Assembly: GCA_900756035.1 (NCBI GenBank)
Contig: CAAEIR010000391.1
Location: 1-7,985 of the forward strand
Direction: 5' to 3'
DNA: 7,985 bases
Origin: an uncultured Anaerostipes sp.
Lineage (GTDB): Bacteria > Bacillota > Clostridia > Lachnospirales > Lachnospiraceae
Shown here: positions 1 to 6,671 of the stretch, one piece after another
Numbering within the stretch: position 1 is the stretch's first letter
Layout: every line of letters begins with the position of its first letter
Position numbers and translations under genes: made by a program
The notes under the pieces: generated by a model
The model's database searches: none
What the model saw: the letters and a program-made list of their open reading frames with translations, nothing else
What the model was told of the DNA's origin: nothing

Positions 1-234
1 AACAACAAATTCTACTCCATAAGCGGTCTTTTTAATGACATCTCTTGTTCTGGATAACGTTTCCTTATAATCTTTTAATTGAATGATACCGGAAACATCC
101 GTATCCATTTCATGCAATGCCTCTGGCTTAATAACCTCTTTTCCTCCAAACACAACTACATTGAAAAGATCGGCAAACCGTTCATTATTCCGCCAAAAAT
201 CTTTAAATATAATATCTGCTTTTGTATGTTCCAC
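1..234 (-). CDS. Rpn-family PD-(D/E)XK nuclease / transposase-like protein, N-terminal part (3' end outside window)
   Basis: The 78 visible codons begin VEHTKADIIFKDFWRNNERF and run on through LHEMDTDVSG to KETLSRTRDVIKKTAYGVEF. I recognise this from memory as the N-terminus of the Rpn (recombination-promoting nuclease) / 'PD-(D/E)XK nuclease family transposase' proteins that occur in many copies in Clostridia. In that family the first catalytic acidic residue is an Asp in a context like the TRDV seen here (Asp65), and the E-x-Q/K half of the active site follows soon after, so it would lie just beyond position 1. The start is GTG at 234: an AGAGGA ribosome binding site (241-246) sits 6 nt upstream, and a TGA closes the frame further upstream without any other good start. 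It has its own promoter (281-309), so it is probably a separate unit from the operon upstream. Family members are host-encoded relatives of transposases that cut DNA and stimulate recA-independent recombination. Whether this copy is intact cannot be judged here. Confidence 0.85.
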   Translation of the reverse strand, partial: MEHTKADIIFKDFWRNNERFADLFNVVVFGGKEVIKPEALHEMDTDVSGIIQLKDYKETLSRTRDVIKKTAYGVEFVV

Positions 235-280
235 GTAAATTCCTCTCTTTTCTACAACCAGTCACTCTCTTGTTACGATT

Positions 281-309
281 ATTATATCAAACTTCATAGG
301 ACCTGACAA
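281..309 (-). promoter_or_regulatory. Sigma-A promoter for the Rpn-family gene
   Basis: On the minus strand there is a -35 box TTGTCA (309-304), a 17-bp spacer and a perfect -10 box TATAAT (286-281). One mismatch from consensus and ideal spacing make this a strong vegetative promoter. Transcription should begin near 274, giving a leader of about 40 nt before the GTG at 234. The -35 box lies only 10 bp past the TAG of the 810-aa gene, and I see no terminator between them, so some read-through from the operon may also reach the Rpn gene. Confidence 0.75.
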
Positions 310-319
310 ATTGAATTTT

Positions 320-2752
320 CTATGATATTTCAGAGAATTCCTCTCCCTCCATTCTTTCATAATCACACTTTTCCGGGGATATTGGATGGTAGACCGATGC
401 TTTCAGGTATTTTCCTTCAGAAGCAATTCCATGATTTCCACCTAGGGAGTCCAAATACTGCTCTTTTCCTTTGGTAGCCGAGATATAGATGTATCTACTC
501 TCTTTTTGAAACCATCCACTTGGAATGTTCCCAAAGTAATCACGACTGATCAACAATGAGATGTTGAGTCTTCCTGCTTTTTCCTTTACCATACGAAAAA
601 GAAGCTTAAACATCTCCTGTTCCAATCTGTCTGAAATCCCTTTTACATAGGCTTTTTCCAAAAACAGAACCAGTTGCTCTGGTTTCTCTTTCTTTCCCGT
701 ATCCTTTGTAAAATCTACAAATTGAAATTCTTTGTTCTCCCTTTCCATTTTTTCTTCAGATGCTTTTGTAAGCCGAAGGATTGCCCTAAGGACAATCTTA
801 CCTTGATAAGAAATATATATAATTTTCTTATTACTGTCAAAGCAGGATAGCAGACACTTTCGATACATTCCTGTCTTGTAACTCAAACAGGTTTTATCCG
901 GCAGCTCCCCAATCTGCATCACCGGAAGAAAACGGTCTTCTTCCCAGATCTTCCATTCCTTTCTCTGAAGTTGCAGATTTTCTGCCCACAGTTTCATCTG
1001 TTTTTCTGAAATCGGAAAAGCAAGTTCCTTTTCCAGATCTGCATCATGGTATTTTAAGTCTTTAAATTTCCCCATAAGCTCTGCGACCAACAATCTACGC
1101 AACATTTCTGTCTGTCCGGTATCTCCTTTATAAAATTCATACAAAATTTCAGAACCGCCTTGTTCCAGAAATGTCTGGATATTTGCTTCATGCTCTCTGA
1201 TAAACGAATCGGAGAAAGCAAAAGTGCTCTTCATCCATTCCCAGTGAGGATCATTTTTTAATAGTTCAGCATAGGCAGACTGAAAATTTGGGTATCCACC
1301 TAATTTTTCTTTATTTGCTATCAAATACCGCAGTTGGAAACCATTTTTCACTTCTGGAAGAAAACGTACAACTTCTTCCCAGGAAAGAAACAAATCTAGT
1401 ATATCCATCCCTACTAGGCCGGAAATATTTCCCAATTCTTCTTTCACCCACTTAGATAATGGTTTGTGGGATAAAAAAGCCGCAACTCTTTCCAGCGTTT
1501 CTTCGCTGGTTACCTTGTCCAAGAGTCTCTTTTTCACCACTTCCTGCATAACTCTCAACCGATCGTCTACCCTTCTATAATTTAGTTTGTGGTACAAACG
1601 GATATACTCTCTGTCAGGACAGACAGCAAATAATTTTATTTCCGCAAAAGTATACTCTTTTTGTAGCATATCTGTCTTTTCTATAGCAGAACATTCCTTT
1701 ATTTTTCTGCATTCCTTTAAATTTTGAAAATTTAATGTATTTAGATTGACATACTCCTCATAAAATGCTTTTTGAAATAAAATAGAATTCCATGGAAGTT
1801 CAAGAAACAGTTCTGTATTTTCTTCATACAACTTCAAAAAGTGTTTTTTCTGATGTTTGACTGCATAAAGAAGTACTGACTCCTGATAATATTTCAATCG
1901 GTCCACCGCTTTTATGGCATACCGGTAAACCTCCTGTATATACCCTGCTCTTGTATAGAAATTCCCTTGCGAAATCCATCCTTGTCTTACAAATCTGTTT
2001 AAATCAAACAATAACTGTTCATTCTCCAGCCACCTTGTCAAAAAACAAGATCGTATGCCTTTATGTAAACGAGGTATGATTTCTCTTAATAGAGGATAAA
2101 GTTCTTCTGCATTTTTTATAATCTGTCTGTATGCCTCTTTACTTAGCATCGGCAATTGAAACTTTGACAAATACTTCAAAAGTTCTAATACCTTCCCTTT
2201 CCCTAAATCCTGAAAGAAATTCTCCTCTGCAATCGCTATTCCTAAAAATTCTCCTGTAAAAATGGGTTCTTTTAAAACCATTCTTTCTGAAGGAGTTAAA
2301 TTTTGTAGCTTTTTATCACAATATGTTTCGAGAAACTCCAGATTTCCATTTAATGTACTGCACTCTTTTTCGGACAAATGGCTGGAAAAATAATATTGGA
2401 GATATACAGCTACGTATCTGTCCGAAATTGCTTCTGTTTTCAAAGCTGCTTCCAATTCCTCATAGGAACGGTCAAATAGTTTTTCATCGGCACTGCCGAT
2501 AAACATTTCTATTCTATAGGCTGAAATTCCTGCTTCCAGTAGACTTATAATCTTTGAAAGAATTTTCGGATAGGCAACCAATTTCTTTCCATACTCGATA
2601 GGAAGCTGTTTTAATATTCTTCTCTTTTCGTCTGTATCAATTTCTTTTGTAAAAGGAAGGAGCTGCTGATTTGAAAATCCTAAAATCTCCTGCCAGCCAA
2701 GTCCTTCCAACCCCTTAATAATTTCCATGTGTTCCTTCACCGTCGTAAGCAT
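320..2752 (-). CDS. Uncharacterised 810-aa protein: helical N-terminal region plus distinct C-terminal domain
   Basis: I do not recognise a named family. Residues 1 to about 590 are Leu/Lys/Glu-rich with short amphipathic segments and almost no glycine runs, which suggests an alpha-helical repeat (solenoid-like) region. Around residue 600 the character changes to a mixed alpha/beta domain of about 190 residues. It contains TCLSY (621-625), CLLSCFDSNKK (633-643), a beta-rich IIYISYQGKIV stretch and RAILRLTK (656-663), followed by helices and another strand-rich segment (LNISLLISRDYFG, 729-741). The Cys/Asp/Asn and Arg/Lys clusters look like conserved functional positions, but no reaction can be assigned. 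There is no signal peptide or membrane segment, so it is probably cytoplasmic. The ATG at 2752 has a GGAGG site (2759-2763) with a 6-nt spacer, and its first 38 nt overlap the preceding gene, so the two are probably translationally coupled. A second in-frame ATG at 2728, with a weaker AAGGA, is an alternative. This is the last gene of the co-directional set. Confidence 0.85.
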   Translation of the reverse strand: MLTTVKEHMEIIKGLEGLGWQEILGFSNQQLLPFTKEIDTDEKRRILKQLPIEYGKKLVAYPKILSKIISLLEAGISAYRIEMFIGSADEKLFDRSYEELEAALKTEAISDRYVAVYLQYYFSSHLSEKECSTLNGNLEFLETYCDKKLQNLTPSERMVLKEPIFTGEFLGIAIAEENFFQDLGKGKVLELLKYLSKFQLPMLSKEAYRQIIKNAEELYPLLREIIPRLHKGIRSCFLTRWLENEQLLFDLNRFVRQGWISQGNFYTRAGYIQEVYRYAIKAVDRLKYYQESVLLYAVKHQKKHFLKLYEENTELFLELPWNSILFQKAFYEEYVNLNTLNFQNLKECRKIKECSAIEKTDMLQKEYTFAEIKLFAVCPDREYIRLYHKLNYRRVDDRLRVMQEVVKKRLLDKVTSEETLERVAAFLSHKPLSKWVKEELGNISGLVGMDILDLFLSWEEVVRFLPEVKNGFQLRYLIANKEKLGGYPNFQSAYAELLKNDPHWEWMKSTFAFSDSFIREHEANIQTFLEQGGSEILYEFYKGDTGQTEMLRRLLVAELMGKFKDLKYHDADLEKELAFPISEKQMKLWAENLQLQRKEWKIWEEDRFLPVMQIGELPDKTCLSYKTGMYRKCLLSCFDSNKKIIYISYQGKIVLRAILRLTKASEEKMERENKEFQFVDFTKDTGKKEKPEQLVLFLEKAYVKGISDRLEQEMFKLLFRMVKEKAGRLNISLLISRDYFGNIPSGWFQKESRYIYISATKGKEQYLDSLGGNHGIASEGKYLKASVYHPISPEKCDYERMEGEEFSEIS

Positions 2753-4694
2753 CTTCTACCTCCGTTTTTATCAACCACTCTTTTATAGTTGCAATCTCTA
2801 TCCCTTCTTTTTTCCCTAAGTTTAATAGCAGTTTTAAATATTCCCAAATTGCTGCTTTTGGTAATTTCCACCCCACTTTTTCTAAATATTTTTTTAGGAA
2901 CTGAACCGTTGCTTTTATATAGGCTTCTTTTTGATAAGAATAGAAAAGTGAATCGATTTTCCAAAAAATCTCTTCTGCTGTTTTCTCCTGCTGCAGTTTC
3001 CAAAAATGCTGGTATGCTTCTTTTGTCTGCTTTTCCAGTTCAGCCACTTTTTTCTGTTTTGCGGCTTCTTCCTGTTCTTTATAAAACTTCTCCCGTTCCT
3101 CTTTCTCCATGTATAGCATTCTAAATTTCTTACTTCCAGCTTCTTCTATCCCAAGCTCCATTAGTTTTTTCCAAAATTCCTGTGCCTGTTCTTTCGGAAG
3201 CCAAATAAGATTTTCCTCTTTTTCCAAGACTTTTAAAAGAAAAGCAAAATATTTTTGTGGCTGAAACCGATAAACAGATTCTTCTATCCAGAAAAACAAC
3301 TGCAGGACCTGGTTTGGTTGCAAATGAAGTTTCAAAAAATTCATCTTATCATATTCCCGTCTGTAATAAAATTCCTGAATTCCGACACTCTTCCATAAGA
3401 AATTTCGTTTTCCTTCTTTTCTGATTTCTTCCATGGATCGGTTATCCAAAAGAAGTTTTGCAGTCTGAAATTTTAAATCCGTATCCAAATCTTCGATATA
3501 GGAAAGAATATAGCCATACTTCTTTTTTTCCGGTTCTTCCCATTCAGAAATCGCTTTTCCTTCTCCCTTTGTAAGCAATTCTTTTATAATCTGTCGGGGA
3601 TCTAAGAAATTCTTTTCTGCAAATGTTTCAAAAATTTTATGATTTTGATAGTTCTCTTCTTGCAGCATCTGTTGAATATAATCTACATCTGTCAATTCCT
3701 GATAAATCTTCAGATACTCCTGAAGTTCCTGTTCCGTAAAAGACTGATTATATAAAGTCTCCCGTATTTTTTTATCAAAATCCTTTTTCCCCAACAGGGA
3801 AAAGATTTTCTTTGCCTGTGTTTTACATGATGGAATAAAAAACCAGCTAGGATTTGCCTGTCGCTCTCCTGCATAAGTATGAAGCAGTGCATATATCTTG
3901 GAATTTTTAACAGTTACCTGACATTTCATGGCGCCTAAAATCCCATCATATCCGCCGATTTTGATTTCATAAGAACGATGCTTTTGTATTAGTTCTCTGC
4001 AAAGCTGATAAAGCTCCTCCGAATATTCCTTTTCCTGGTTACATATAAAAATGCAAAAACTTTCTGAAGCACGCTCCCATGTTATCTGGCTTACTGTTTC
4101 TAACTTGTCTTCCTTTGCAGCCTGCAGCATCCGCAGGTTTAAATAAAAAATTTCTTCTTTTTGGTAACCTGCCTTTCGCATCTGCTGAAATAGCTCTGAA
4201 CGTTCTTTTACGTGGGTATGCTGAATCTTCACCAAAAGTTTTAATCCCGAAAATATCTGTTTTCTTTCTTTTTTAATTTCCTTTTCATAAGTTCTGAAAA
4301 ACCAGATATACATTTCAGCATTTTGGAAGATATTTACTGCTCTTTCATTTTCAAAGAAAGAGCATACATTTTCTTTTAGCATTTCCCAGATTTCTTTTTT
4401 CCCTTTGAATAAAAACAGGATACACATACATTCTGCAAGTTCTTTGTATGAATAACTTTTAATCCGTTCATAATAAAACTTTTGTTTCTTTTCAGACGGA
4501 GTTAAAAAACACATAGCCCCTGCCAGATAAATGTCGGTTTTCGCTTCTCGTTCTATCCGTTTCAGAAAGTTTTCATATTGTGTTCCCACATACATTTGTG
4601 CTTCATGAAAATCAGACATAGTTACAAGGGCAAATGCCAGTGCCCTGCGGATTTGAACAGTATCCCCTATCTTTTCTTCATACCTCTCCAGCAT
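2715..4694 (-). CDS. Uncharacterised 659-aa all-helical protein, possibly missing its true N-terminus
   Basis: This is a long, almost entirely helical protein, rich in Lys, Glu, Leu and aromatic residues, with no recognisable catalytic motif, signal peptide or membrane segment. Repeated helix-turn-helix-like segments suggest an ARM/HEAT- or TPR-like scaffold. Residues of about 528-572 (MEKEEREKFYKEQEEAAKQK onward) form a charged stretch likely to be a coiled coil. The C-terminus overlaps the 810-aa gene by 38 nt, and the two probably function together. The start is doubtful. The only start codon after the upstream in-frame TAA (4725-4727) is the ATG at 4694, and the purine-rich GGGTGAG in front of it directly abuts the ATG, so it cannot serve as a normally spaced ribosome binding site. 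A good AAAGGAG (4728-4734) is about 33 nt away. The 51-codon ORF upstream is in the same frame, so the original gene may have begun at 4880 and been about 721 codons long. Confidence 0.8.
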   Translation of the reverse strand: MLERYEEKIGDTVQIRRALAFALVTMSDFHEAQMYVGTQYENFLKRIEREAKTDIYLAGAMCFLTPSEKKQKFYYERIKSYSYKELAECMCILFLFKGKKEIWEMLKENVCSFFENERAVNIFQNAEMYIWFFRTYEKEIKKERKQIFSGLKLLVKIQHTHVKERSELFQQMRKAGYQKEEIFYLNLRMLQAAKEDKLETVSQITWERASESFCIFICNQEKEYSEELYQLCRELIQKHRSYEIKIGGYDGILGAMKCQVTVKNSKIYALLHTYAGERQANPSWFFIPSCKTQAKKIFSLLGKKDFDKKIRETLYNQSFTEQELQEYLKIYQELTDVDYIQQMLQEENYQNHKIFETFAEKNFLDPRQIIKELLTKGEGKAISEWEEPEKKKYGYILSYIEDLDTDLKFQTAKLLLDNRSMEEIRKEGKRNFLWKSVGIQEFYYRREYDKMNFLKLHLQPNQVLQLFFWIEESVYRFQPQKYFAFLLKVLEKEENLIWLPKEQAQEFWKKLMELGIEEAGSKKFRMLYMEKEEREKFYKEQEEAAKQKKVAELEKQTKEAYQHFWKLQQEKTAEEIFWKIDSLFYSYQKEAYIKATVQFLKKYLEKVGWKLPKAAIWEYLKLLLNLGKKEGIEIATIKEWLIKTEVEDAYDGEGTHGNY

Positions 4695-4724
4695 CTCACC
4701 CGGATACTGAAAGGTATAAGCGTC

Positions 4725-4880
4725 TTACTCCTTTTGTTCTTTCCCTATTGGAAGAAAACGTTTATCTGCCTCTTCTTTTTCAAAATACCGTATCTTATCA
4801 TTCTTTGTTGAGGTAAGGAAAATGATATGCTTCATAGTCTGAAAACTGTTTGCATCTATTTTTTCTTTTAATATATCCAT
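4725..4880 (-). CDS. 51-aa ORF in frame with the 659-aa gene: small protein or severed N-terminus
   Basis: It starts MDILKEKIDANSFQTMKHII and ends FLPIGKEQKE before a TAA. The ATG at 4880 is preceded by an excellent AAAGGAG (4886-4892) with a 5-nt spacer, so translation almost certainly begins here. A GTG further upstream at 4913 lies inside the hairpin and has no ribosome binding site. Past the TAA the frame stays open for ten codons (DAYTFQYPGE) and then enters the 659-aa protein at its ATG. That suggests one gene split by a nonsense codon. The alternative is a genuine small protein whose translation delivers ribosomes to the next gene by reinitiation. I recognise no homologue of the short product alone. 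Confidence 0.6.
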   Translation of the reverse strand: MDILKEKIDANSFQTMKHIIFLTSTKNDKIRYFEKEEADKRFLPIGKEQKE

Positions 4881-4885
4881 TTGTT

Positions 4886-4892
4886 CTCCTTT
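4886..4892 (-). promoter_or_regulatory. Strong ribosome binding site for the 51-codon ORF
   Basis: AAAGGAG on the minus strand lies 5 nt before the ATG at 4880. It matters because it is the only well-placed ribosome binding site in front of either the 51-codon ORF or the 659-aa gene, and so indicates where translation of this pair really starts. It lies only a few nucleotides beyond the foot of the 4897-4921 hairpin. Confidence 0.75.
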
Positions 4893-4896
4893 CTGG

Positions 4897-4921
4897 AAAG
4901 GGCTGTCTTGCACAGCCCTTT
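4897..4921 (-). terminator. Perfect 10-bp hairpin between the 417-aa and 51-aa genes (leaky terminator or mRNA processing/stability element)
   Basis: The arms AAAGGGCTGT and ACAGCCCTTT pair perfectly around a 5-nt loop. The hairpin sits 17 nt after the stop of the 417-aa gene and directly before the ribosome binding site of the next ORF. Read on the minus strand, its 3' side is followed by CCAG rather than a run of U, so it is a poor intrinsic terminator for the operon and may only attenuate transcription or mark an mRNA boundary. Read on the plus strand, the stem is followed by a T-rich ATTTCTTTCTTTT, so it could stop antisense transcription. The structure is certain; the role is not. Confidence 0.55.
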
Positions 4922-4938
4922 ATTTCTTTCTTTTGTGG

Positions 4939-6192
4939 TTAATCTGTTATGTAATTACAGTCCCGAACAATTGGGATTTTACCTTTACGAATTTCATCAA
5001 AGGCTGCTCGATACCCACTTTTTTCGGGTTCTGTAAAATTCACTTCCCATTCTTTAATCACCTCTTCTAATGCGAGTTTTTTCGGGTTTAAAATCACAAG
5101 ACCATGCAAAATTCCAGATACAATCCTTTGATATTCTTCTGCATATTCCCTAGAATCCAAATCGGTATCTGCATACCAGCAATCCAACTTTCGGATCATT
5201 TGCAGACTTTTCCATGGTGGCAGCTGCATCGGATAGTAAAATCTTGATGTTTTGGAATCGCTCTCATATTCTTCTGAAAGCCAGATAACCGTTCCCTTTG
5301 AAAAGATGGGAGGCAGATAACCATTCTTGGAATATTCCTCCATTATTCCAAGAATATCCTCCCAAGTAACTTGACGGAAGGAATAAGGTTCCTGGGTATC
5401 TGCTAAATAATAATCGTCATCTGATAAAGAAATTTCTCCTCTTTTTATCCCAGAAATTCTTCCATCTCCATCTTTTAAAATCTCCGTTACAACATCATTT
5501 GGATAGAAAAAGTCCATACCTCTGGCAATCTTTTCTGCATCTTCTGTCCTTCCCTGTTCTGCCAGTCTGCTTTCATATTCTTTTATTCCTTCAATGATCC
5601 TCCACCATTCCTCTTTGGAACTTTTCAAACCGTTTTCTTTGCTGCTGTCTTCTGGAATTTCTTCCGAATCGGCAGCTACCAACTCACAATTCTCCTGATC
5701 GAGTACTTCACTGTTTTCTATATAATTCATTTCTCCTAATGGAATTTCATCTAAATGGTCCTTCGCATATTCCAGTGCCTCCGGGAAGGTTTTTATTGCT
5801 TCTGGCAGCAATAATTCCCCATGATAATAAGCATTACAGAGAATGGAGCAGGAAAGTTTTTGTGGGATATTCTTTTTATCCTTGCAAAATTCAATCGTCC
5901 AAATCAGGTTTTCAGGTATATGCTCCATTTCTGGCAAATACATACTGCATGTCTCCTCCTGAAATTCCCACTGAGTTGCTTTCCCAAAATCAATCCAGCT
6001 TCCTTTTCCATGATTTGCACAACTGACCTCATGCTCCGGCTGTCCGGATATGACAGAATAAAATCCATTACTTTGTACCACGTTAGGTATTCTCTTCTGT
6101 CCTAAAAATTTTTCCTGTCGGTGTGCTCTGATAATAAATTCTCTTTTCTCTTGTATAACCCGTTTTAATTGTGCTAAATTTTTAATTTCCAT
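4939..6192 (-). CDS. Uncharacterised 417-aa accessory protein with a mobile-element-associated N-terminal domain
   Basis: Residues 1 to about 85 form a compact domain: a short helix (IKNLAQLKRVI), then FIIRAHRQEKFLGQKRIPNV, NGFYSV, HEVSCANHGKGSW and DFGKATQWEF, ending CSMYLP. I associate this arrangement (FxIxAH..., xGQ+R, GFYS, ANxGKGS, GKAxxW) from memory with hypothetical proteins of Firmicutes integrative elements and plasmids; it has no known function. A short helix resembling a TFPEALEYAKDHL motif follows at about 135-148. Residues of about 155-195 are an acidic, low-complexity linker. The C-terminal half (about 196-417) is an acidic, Trp/Tyr-rich domain of unknown fold. Translation starts at the ATG at 6192 with AAGGAGG (6200-6206) and a 7-nt spacer; that site overlaps the stop codon of the 138-aa gene, which argues for translational coupling of the two. 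There is no signal peptide or membrane segment. Confidence 0.85.
   Translation of the reverse strand: MEIKNLAQLKRVIQEKREFIIRAHRQEKFLGQKRIPNVVQSNGFYSVISGQPEHEVSCANHGKGSWIDFGKATQWEFQEETCSMYLPEMEHIPENLIWTIEFCKDKKNIPQKLSCSILCNAYYHGELLLPEAIKTFPEALEYAKDHLDEIPLGEMNYIENSEVLDQENCELVAADSEEIPEDSSKENGLKSSKEEWWRIIEGIKEYESRLAEQGRTEDAEKIARGMDFFYPNDVVTEILKDGDGRISGIKRGEISLSDDDYYLADTQEPYSFRQVTWEDILGIMEEYSKNGYLPPIFSKGTVIWLSEEYESDSKTSRFYYPMQLPPWKSLQMIRKLDCWYADTDLDSREYAEEYQRIVSGILHGLVILNPKKLALEEVIKEWEVNFTEPEKSGYRAAFDEIRKGKIPIVRDCNYITD
5323..5355. repeat. Perfect 12-bp inverted repeat inside the 417-aa gene
   Basis: The arms ATTCTTGGAATA (5323-5334) and TATTCCAAGAAT (5344-5355) are exact reverse complements separated by 9 nt. 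In the mRNA this would form a hairpin whose loop reads ATGGAGGAA, which contains a GGAGG. It codes for part of the segment DILGIMEEYSKN, so it may be a by-product of codon choice. A 12-bp perfect match at so short a distance is nevertheless unlikely by chance in 8 kb. No role is known. Confidence 0.7.
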
Positions 6193-6204
6193 CCTGTTTC
6201 CTCC

Positions 6205-6621
6205 TTACGCTGCATTTTTCATCTGTTTTTTCTCTACCGGCAATAATTCCGGATAAGTCTGTCTGGATAGTCCCAAACGTTTTACATAAGTCTGCATTTC
6301 CTGCGAACTGGAAAAAAGTTTTGCCTTCCCAAGTTCCGGGACAAACTGCTTTCCATTCCAAAACAACTCCTGTTCTTCTTCACTTTCAATAGATACCAGT
6401 ACCCAAGCACGGTAGCAAATCTGCGGATCCATCCCCGTATACCAAAGATGTTTTTGAGCAAATATCTCAGCTTCTCTTAAGCTTTGAAAGAAAGCGGCTT
6501 TCCAAATTTTTGCGGTTACAATACGTTTGTTTCTGATTTCCTGAAAATACTGGTCTTTTCCCAGACGGATTGCATACCCTGTACGCCAGAAATCCTCAAT
6601 CCATTCTTTTTTCTGCTCCAT
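6205..6621 (-). CDS. Uncharacterised 138-aa protein with two similar halves
   Basis: This is a small soluble protein with no signal peptide or membrane segment. Residues of about 16-59 (YAIRLGKDQYFQEIRNKRIV then AKIWKAAFFQSLREAEIFAQ) and about 75-118 (VSIESEEEQELFWNGKQFV then GKAKLFSSSQEMQTYVKRLG) share a pattern: two or three strands, a basic turn, an [A]-x-x-F-x-S motif, and a helix beginning with Glu. This suggests an internal duplication. The motif (ripple of strands, then F-[ST]-S-x-x-E-A/M helix) resembles small repeats I associate with accessory-element proteins of Firmicutes, but I cannot name the family. The start is taken as the ATG at 6621, with GGAGG (6626-6630) 4 nt away; a TTG five codons upstream would place the ribosome binding site inside the coding region and is rejected. 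It is probably co-translated with the 417-aa gene, whose ribosome binding site overlaps this stop codon. Confidence 0.8.
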   Translation of the reverse strand: MEQKKEWIEDFWRTGYAIRLGKDQYFQEIRNKRIVTAKIWKAAFFQSLREAEIFAQKHLWYTGMDPQICYRAWVLVSIESEEEQELFWNGKQFVPELGKAKLFSSSQEMQTYVKRLGLSRQTYPELLPVEKKQMKNAA

Positions 6622-6634
6622 AATTCCTCCAATC

Positions 6635-6660
6635 AAAAAAGAGACCTGAAAAAGTCCCTT
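6635..6660 (-). terminator. Intrinsic terminator-like hairpin after the VWA gene
   Basis: On the minus strand AAGGGAC (6660-6654) pairs with GTCTCTT (6645-6639), with one G.U pair and an 8-nt loop, and the stem runs into a stretch of six T residues. It starts 11 nt after the stop codon of the VWA gene and ends just before the ribosome binding site of the 138-aa gene. The short stem suggests partial termination: it would lower expression of the downstream genes relative to the VWA protein rather than end the operon, since I see no promoter between the two genes. Confidence 0.55.
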
Positions 6661-6671
6661 GTCCTGTTTCT

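Noticed and set aside
79..306. Plus-strand ORF of 75 codons at the left edge
   Set aside because: It is antisense to the Rpn-family gene and its promoter, is Cys/Phe/Asn-rich, and resembles no protein I know.
1717..1735. AT-only palindrome TTAAATTTT-G-AAAATTTAA
   Set aside because: It is exact, but made only of A and T apart from its centre, within a coding region of an AT-rich genome, so it is far more likely by chance than the 5323-5355 repeat.
2737..3003. 88-codon minus-strand ORF inside the 659-aa gene
   Set aside because: It is an out-of-frame shadow of the larger gene in a coiled-coil, A-rich region; no ribosome binding site or independent support.
4694..4734. AAAGGAG at 4728-4734 as the ribosome binding site of the 659-aa gene
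   Set aside because: The next ATG is over 30 nt away and no ATG, GTG or TTG lies at a usable distance; the bases also encode the Lys-Glu end of the 51-codon ORF.
4893..4913. GTG at 4913 as the start of a longer, 62-codon version of the 51-codon ORF
   Set aside because: The extra codons fall inside the hairpin and over the strong AAAGGAG site, which clearly points to the ATG at 4880.
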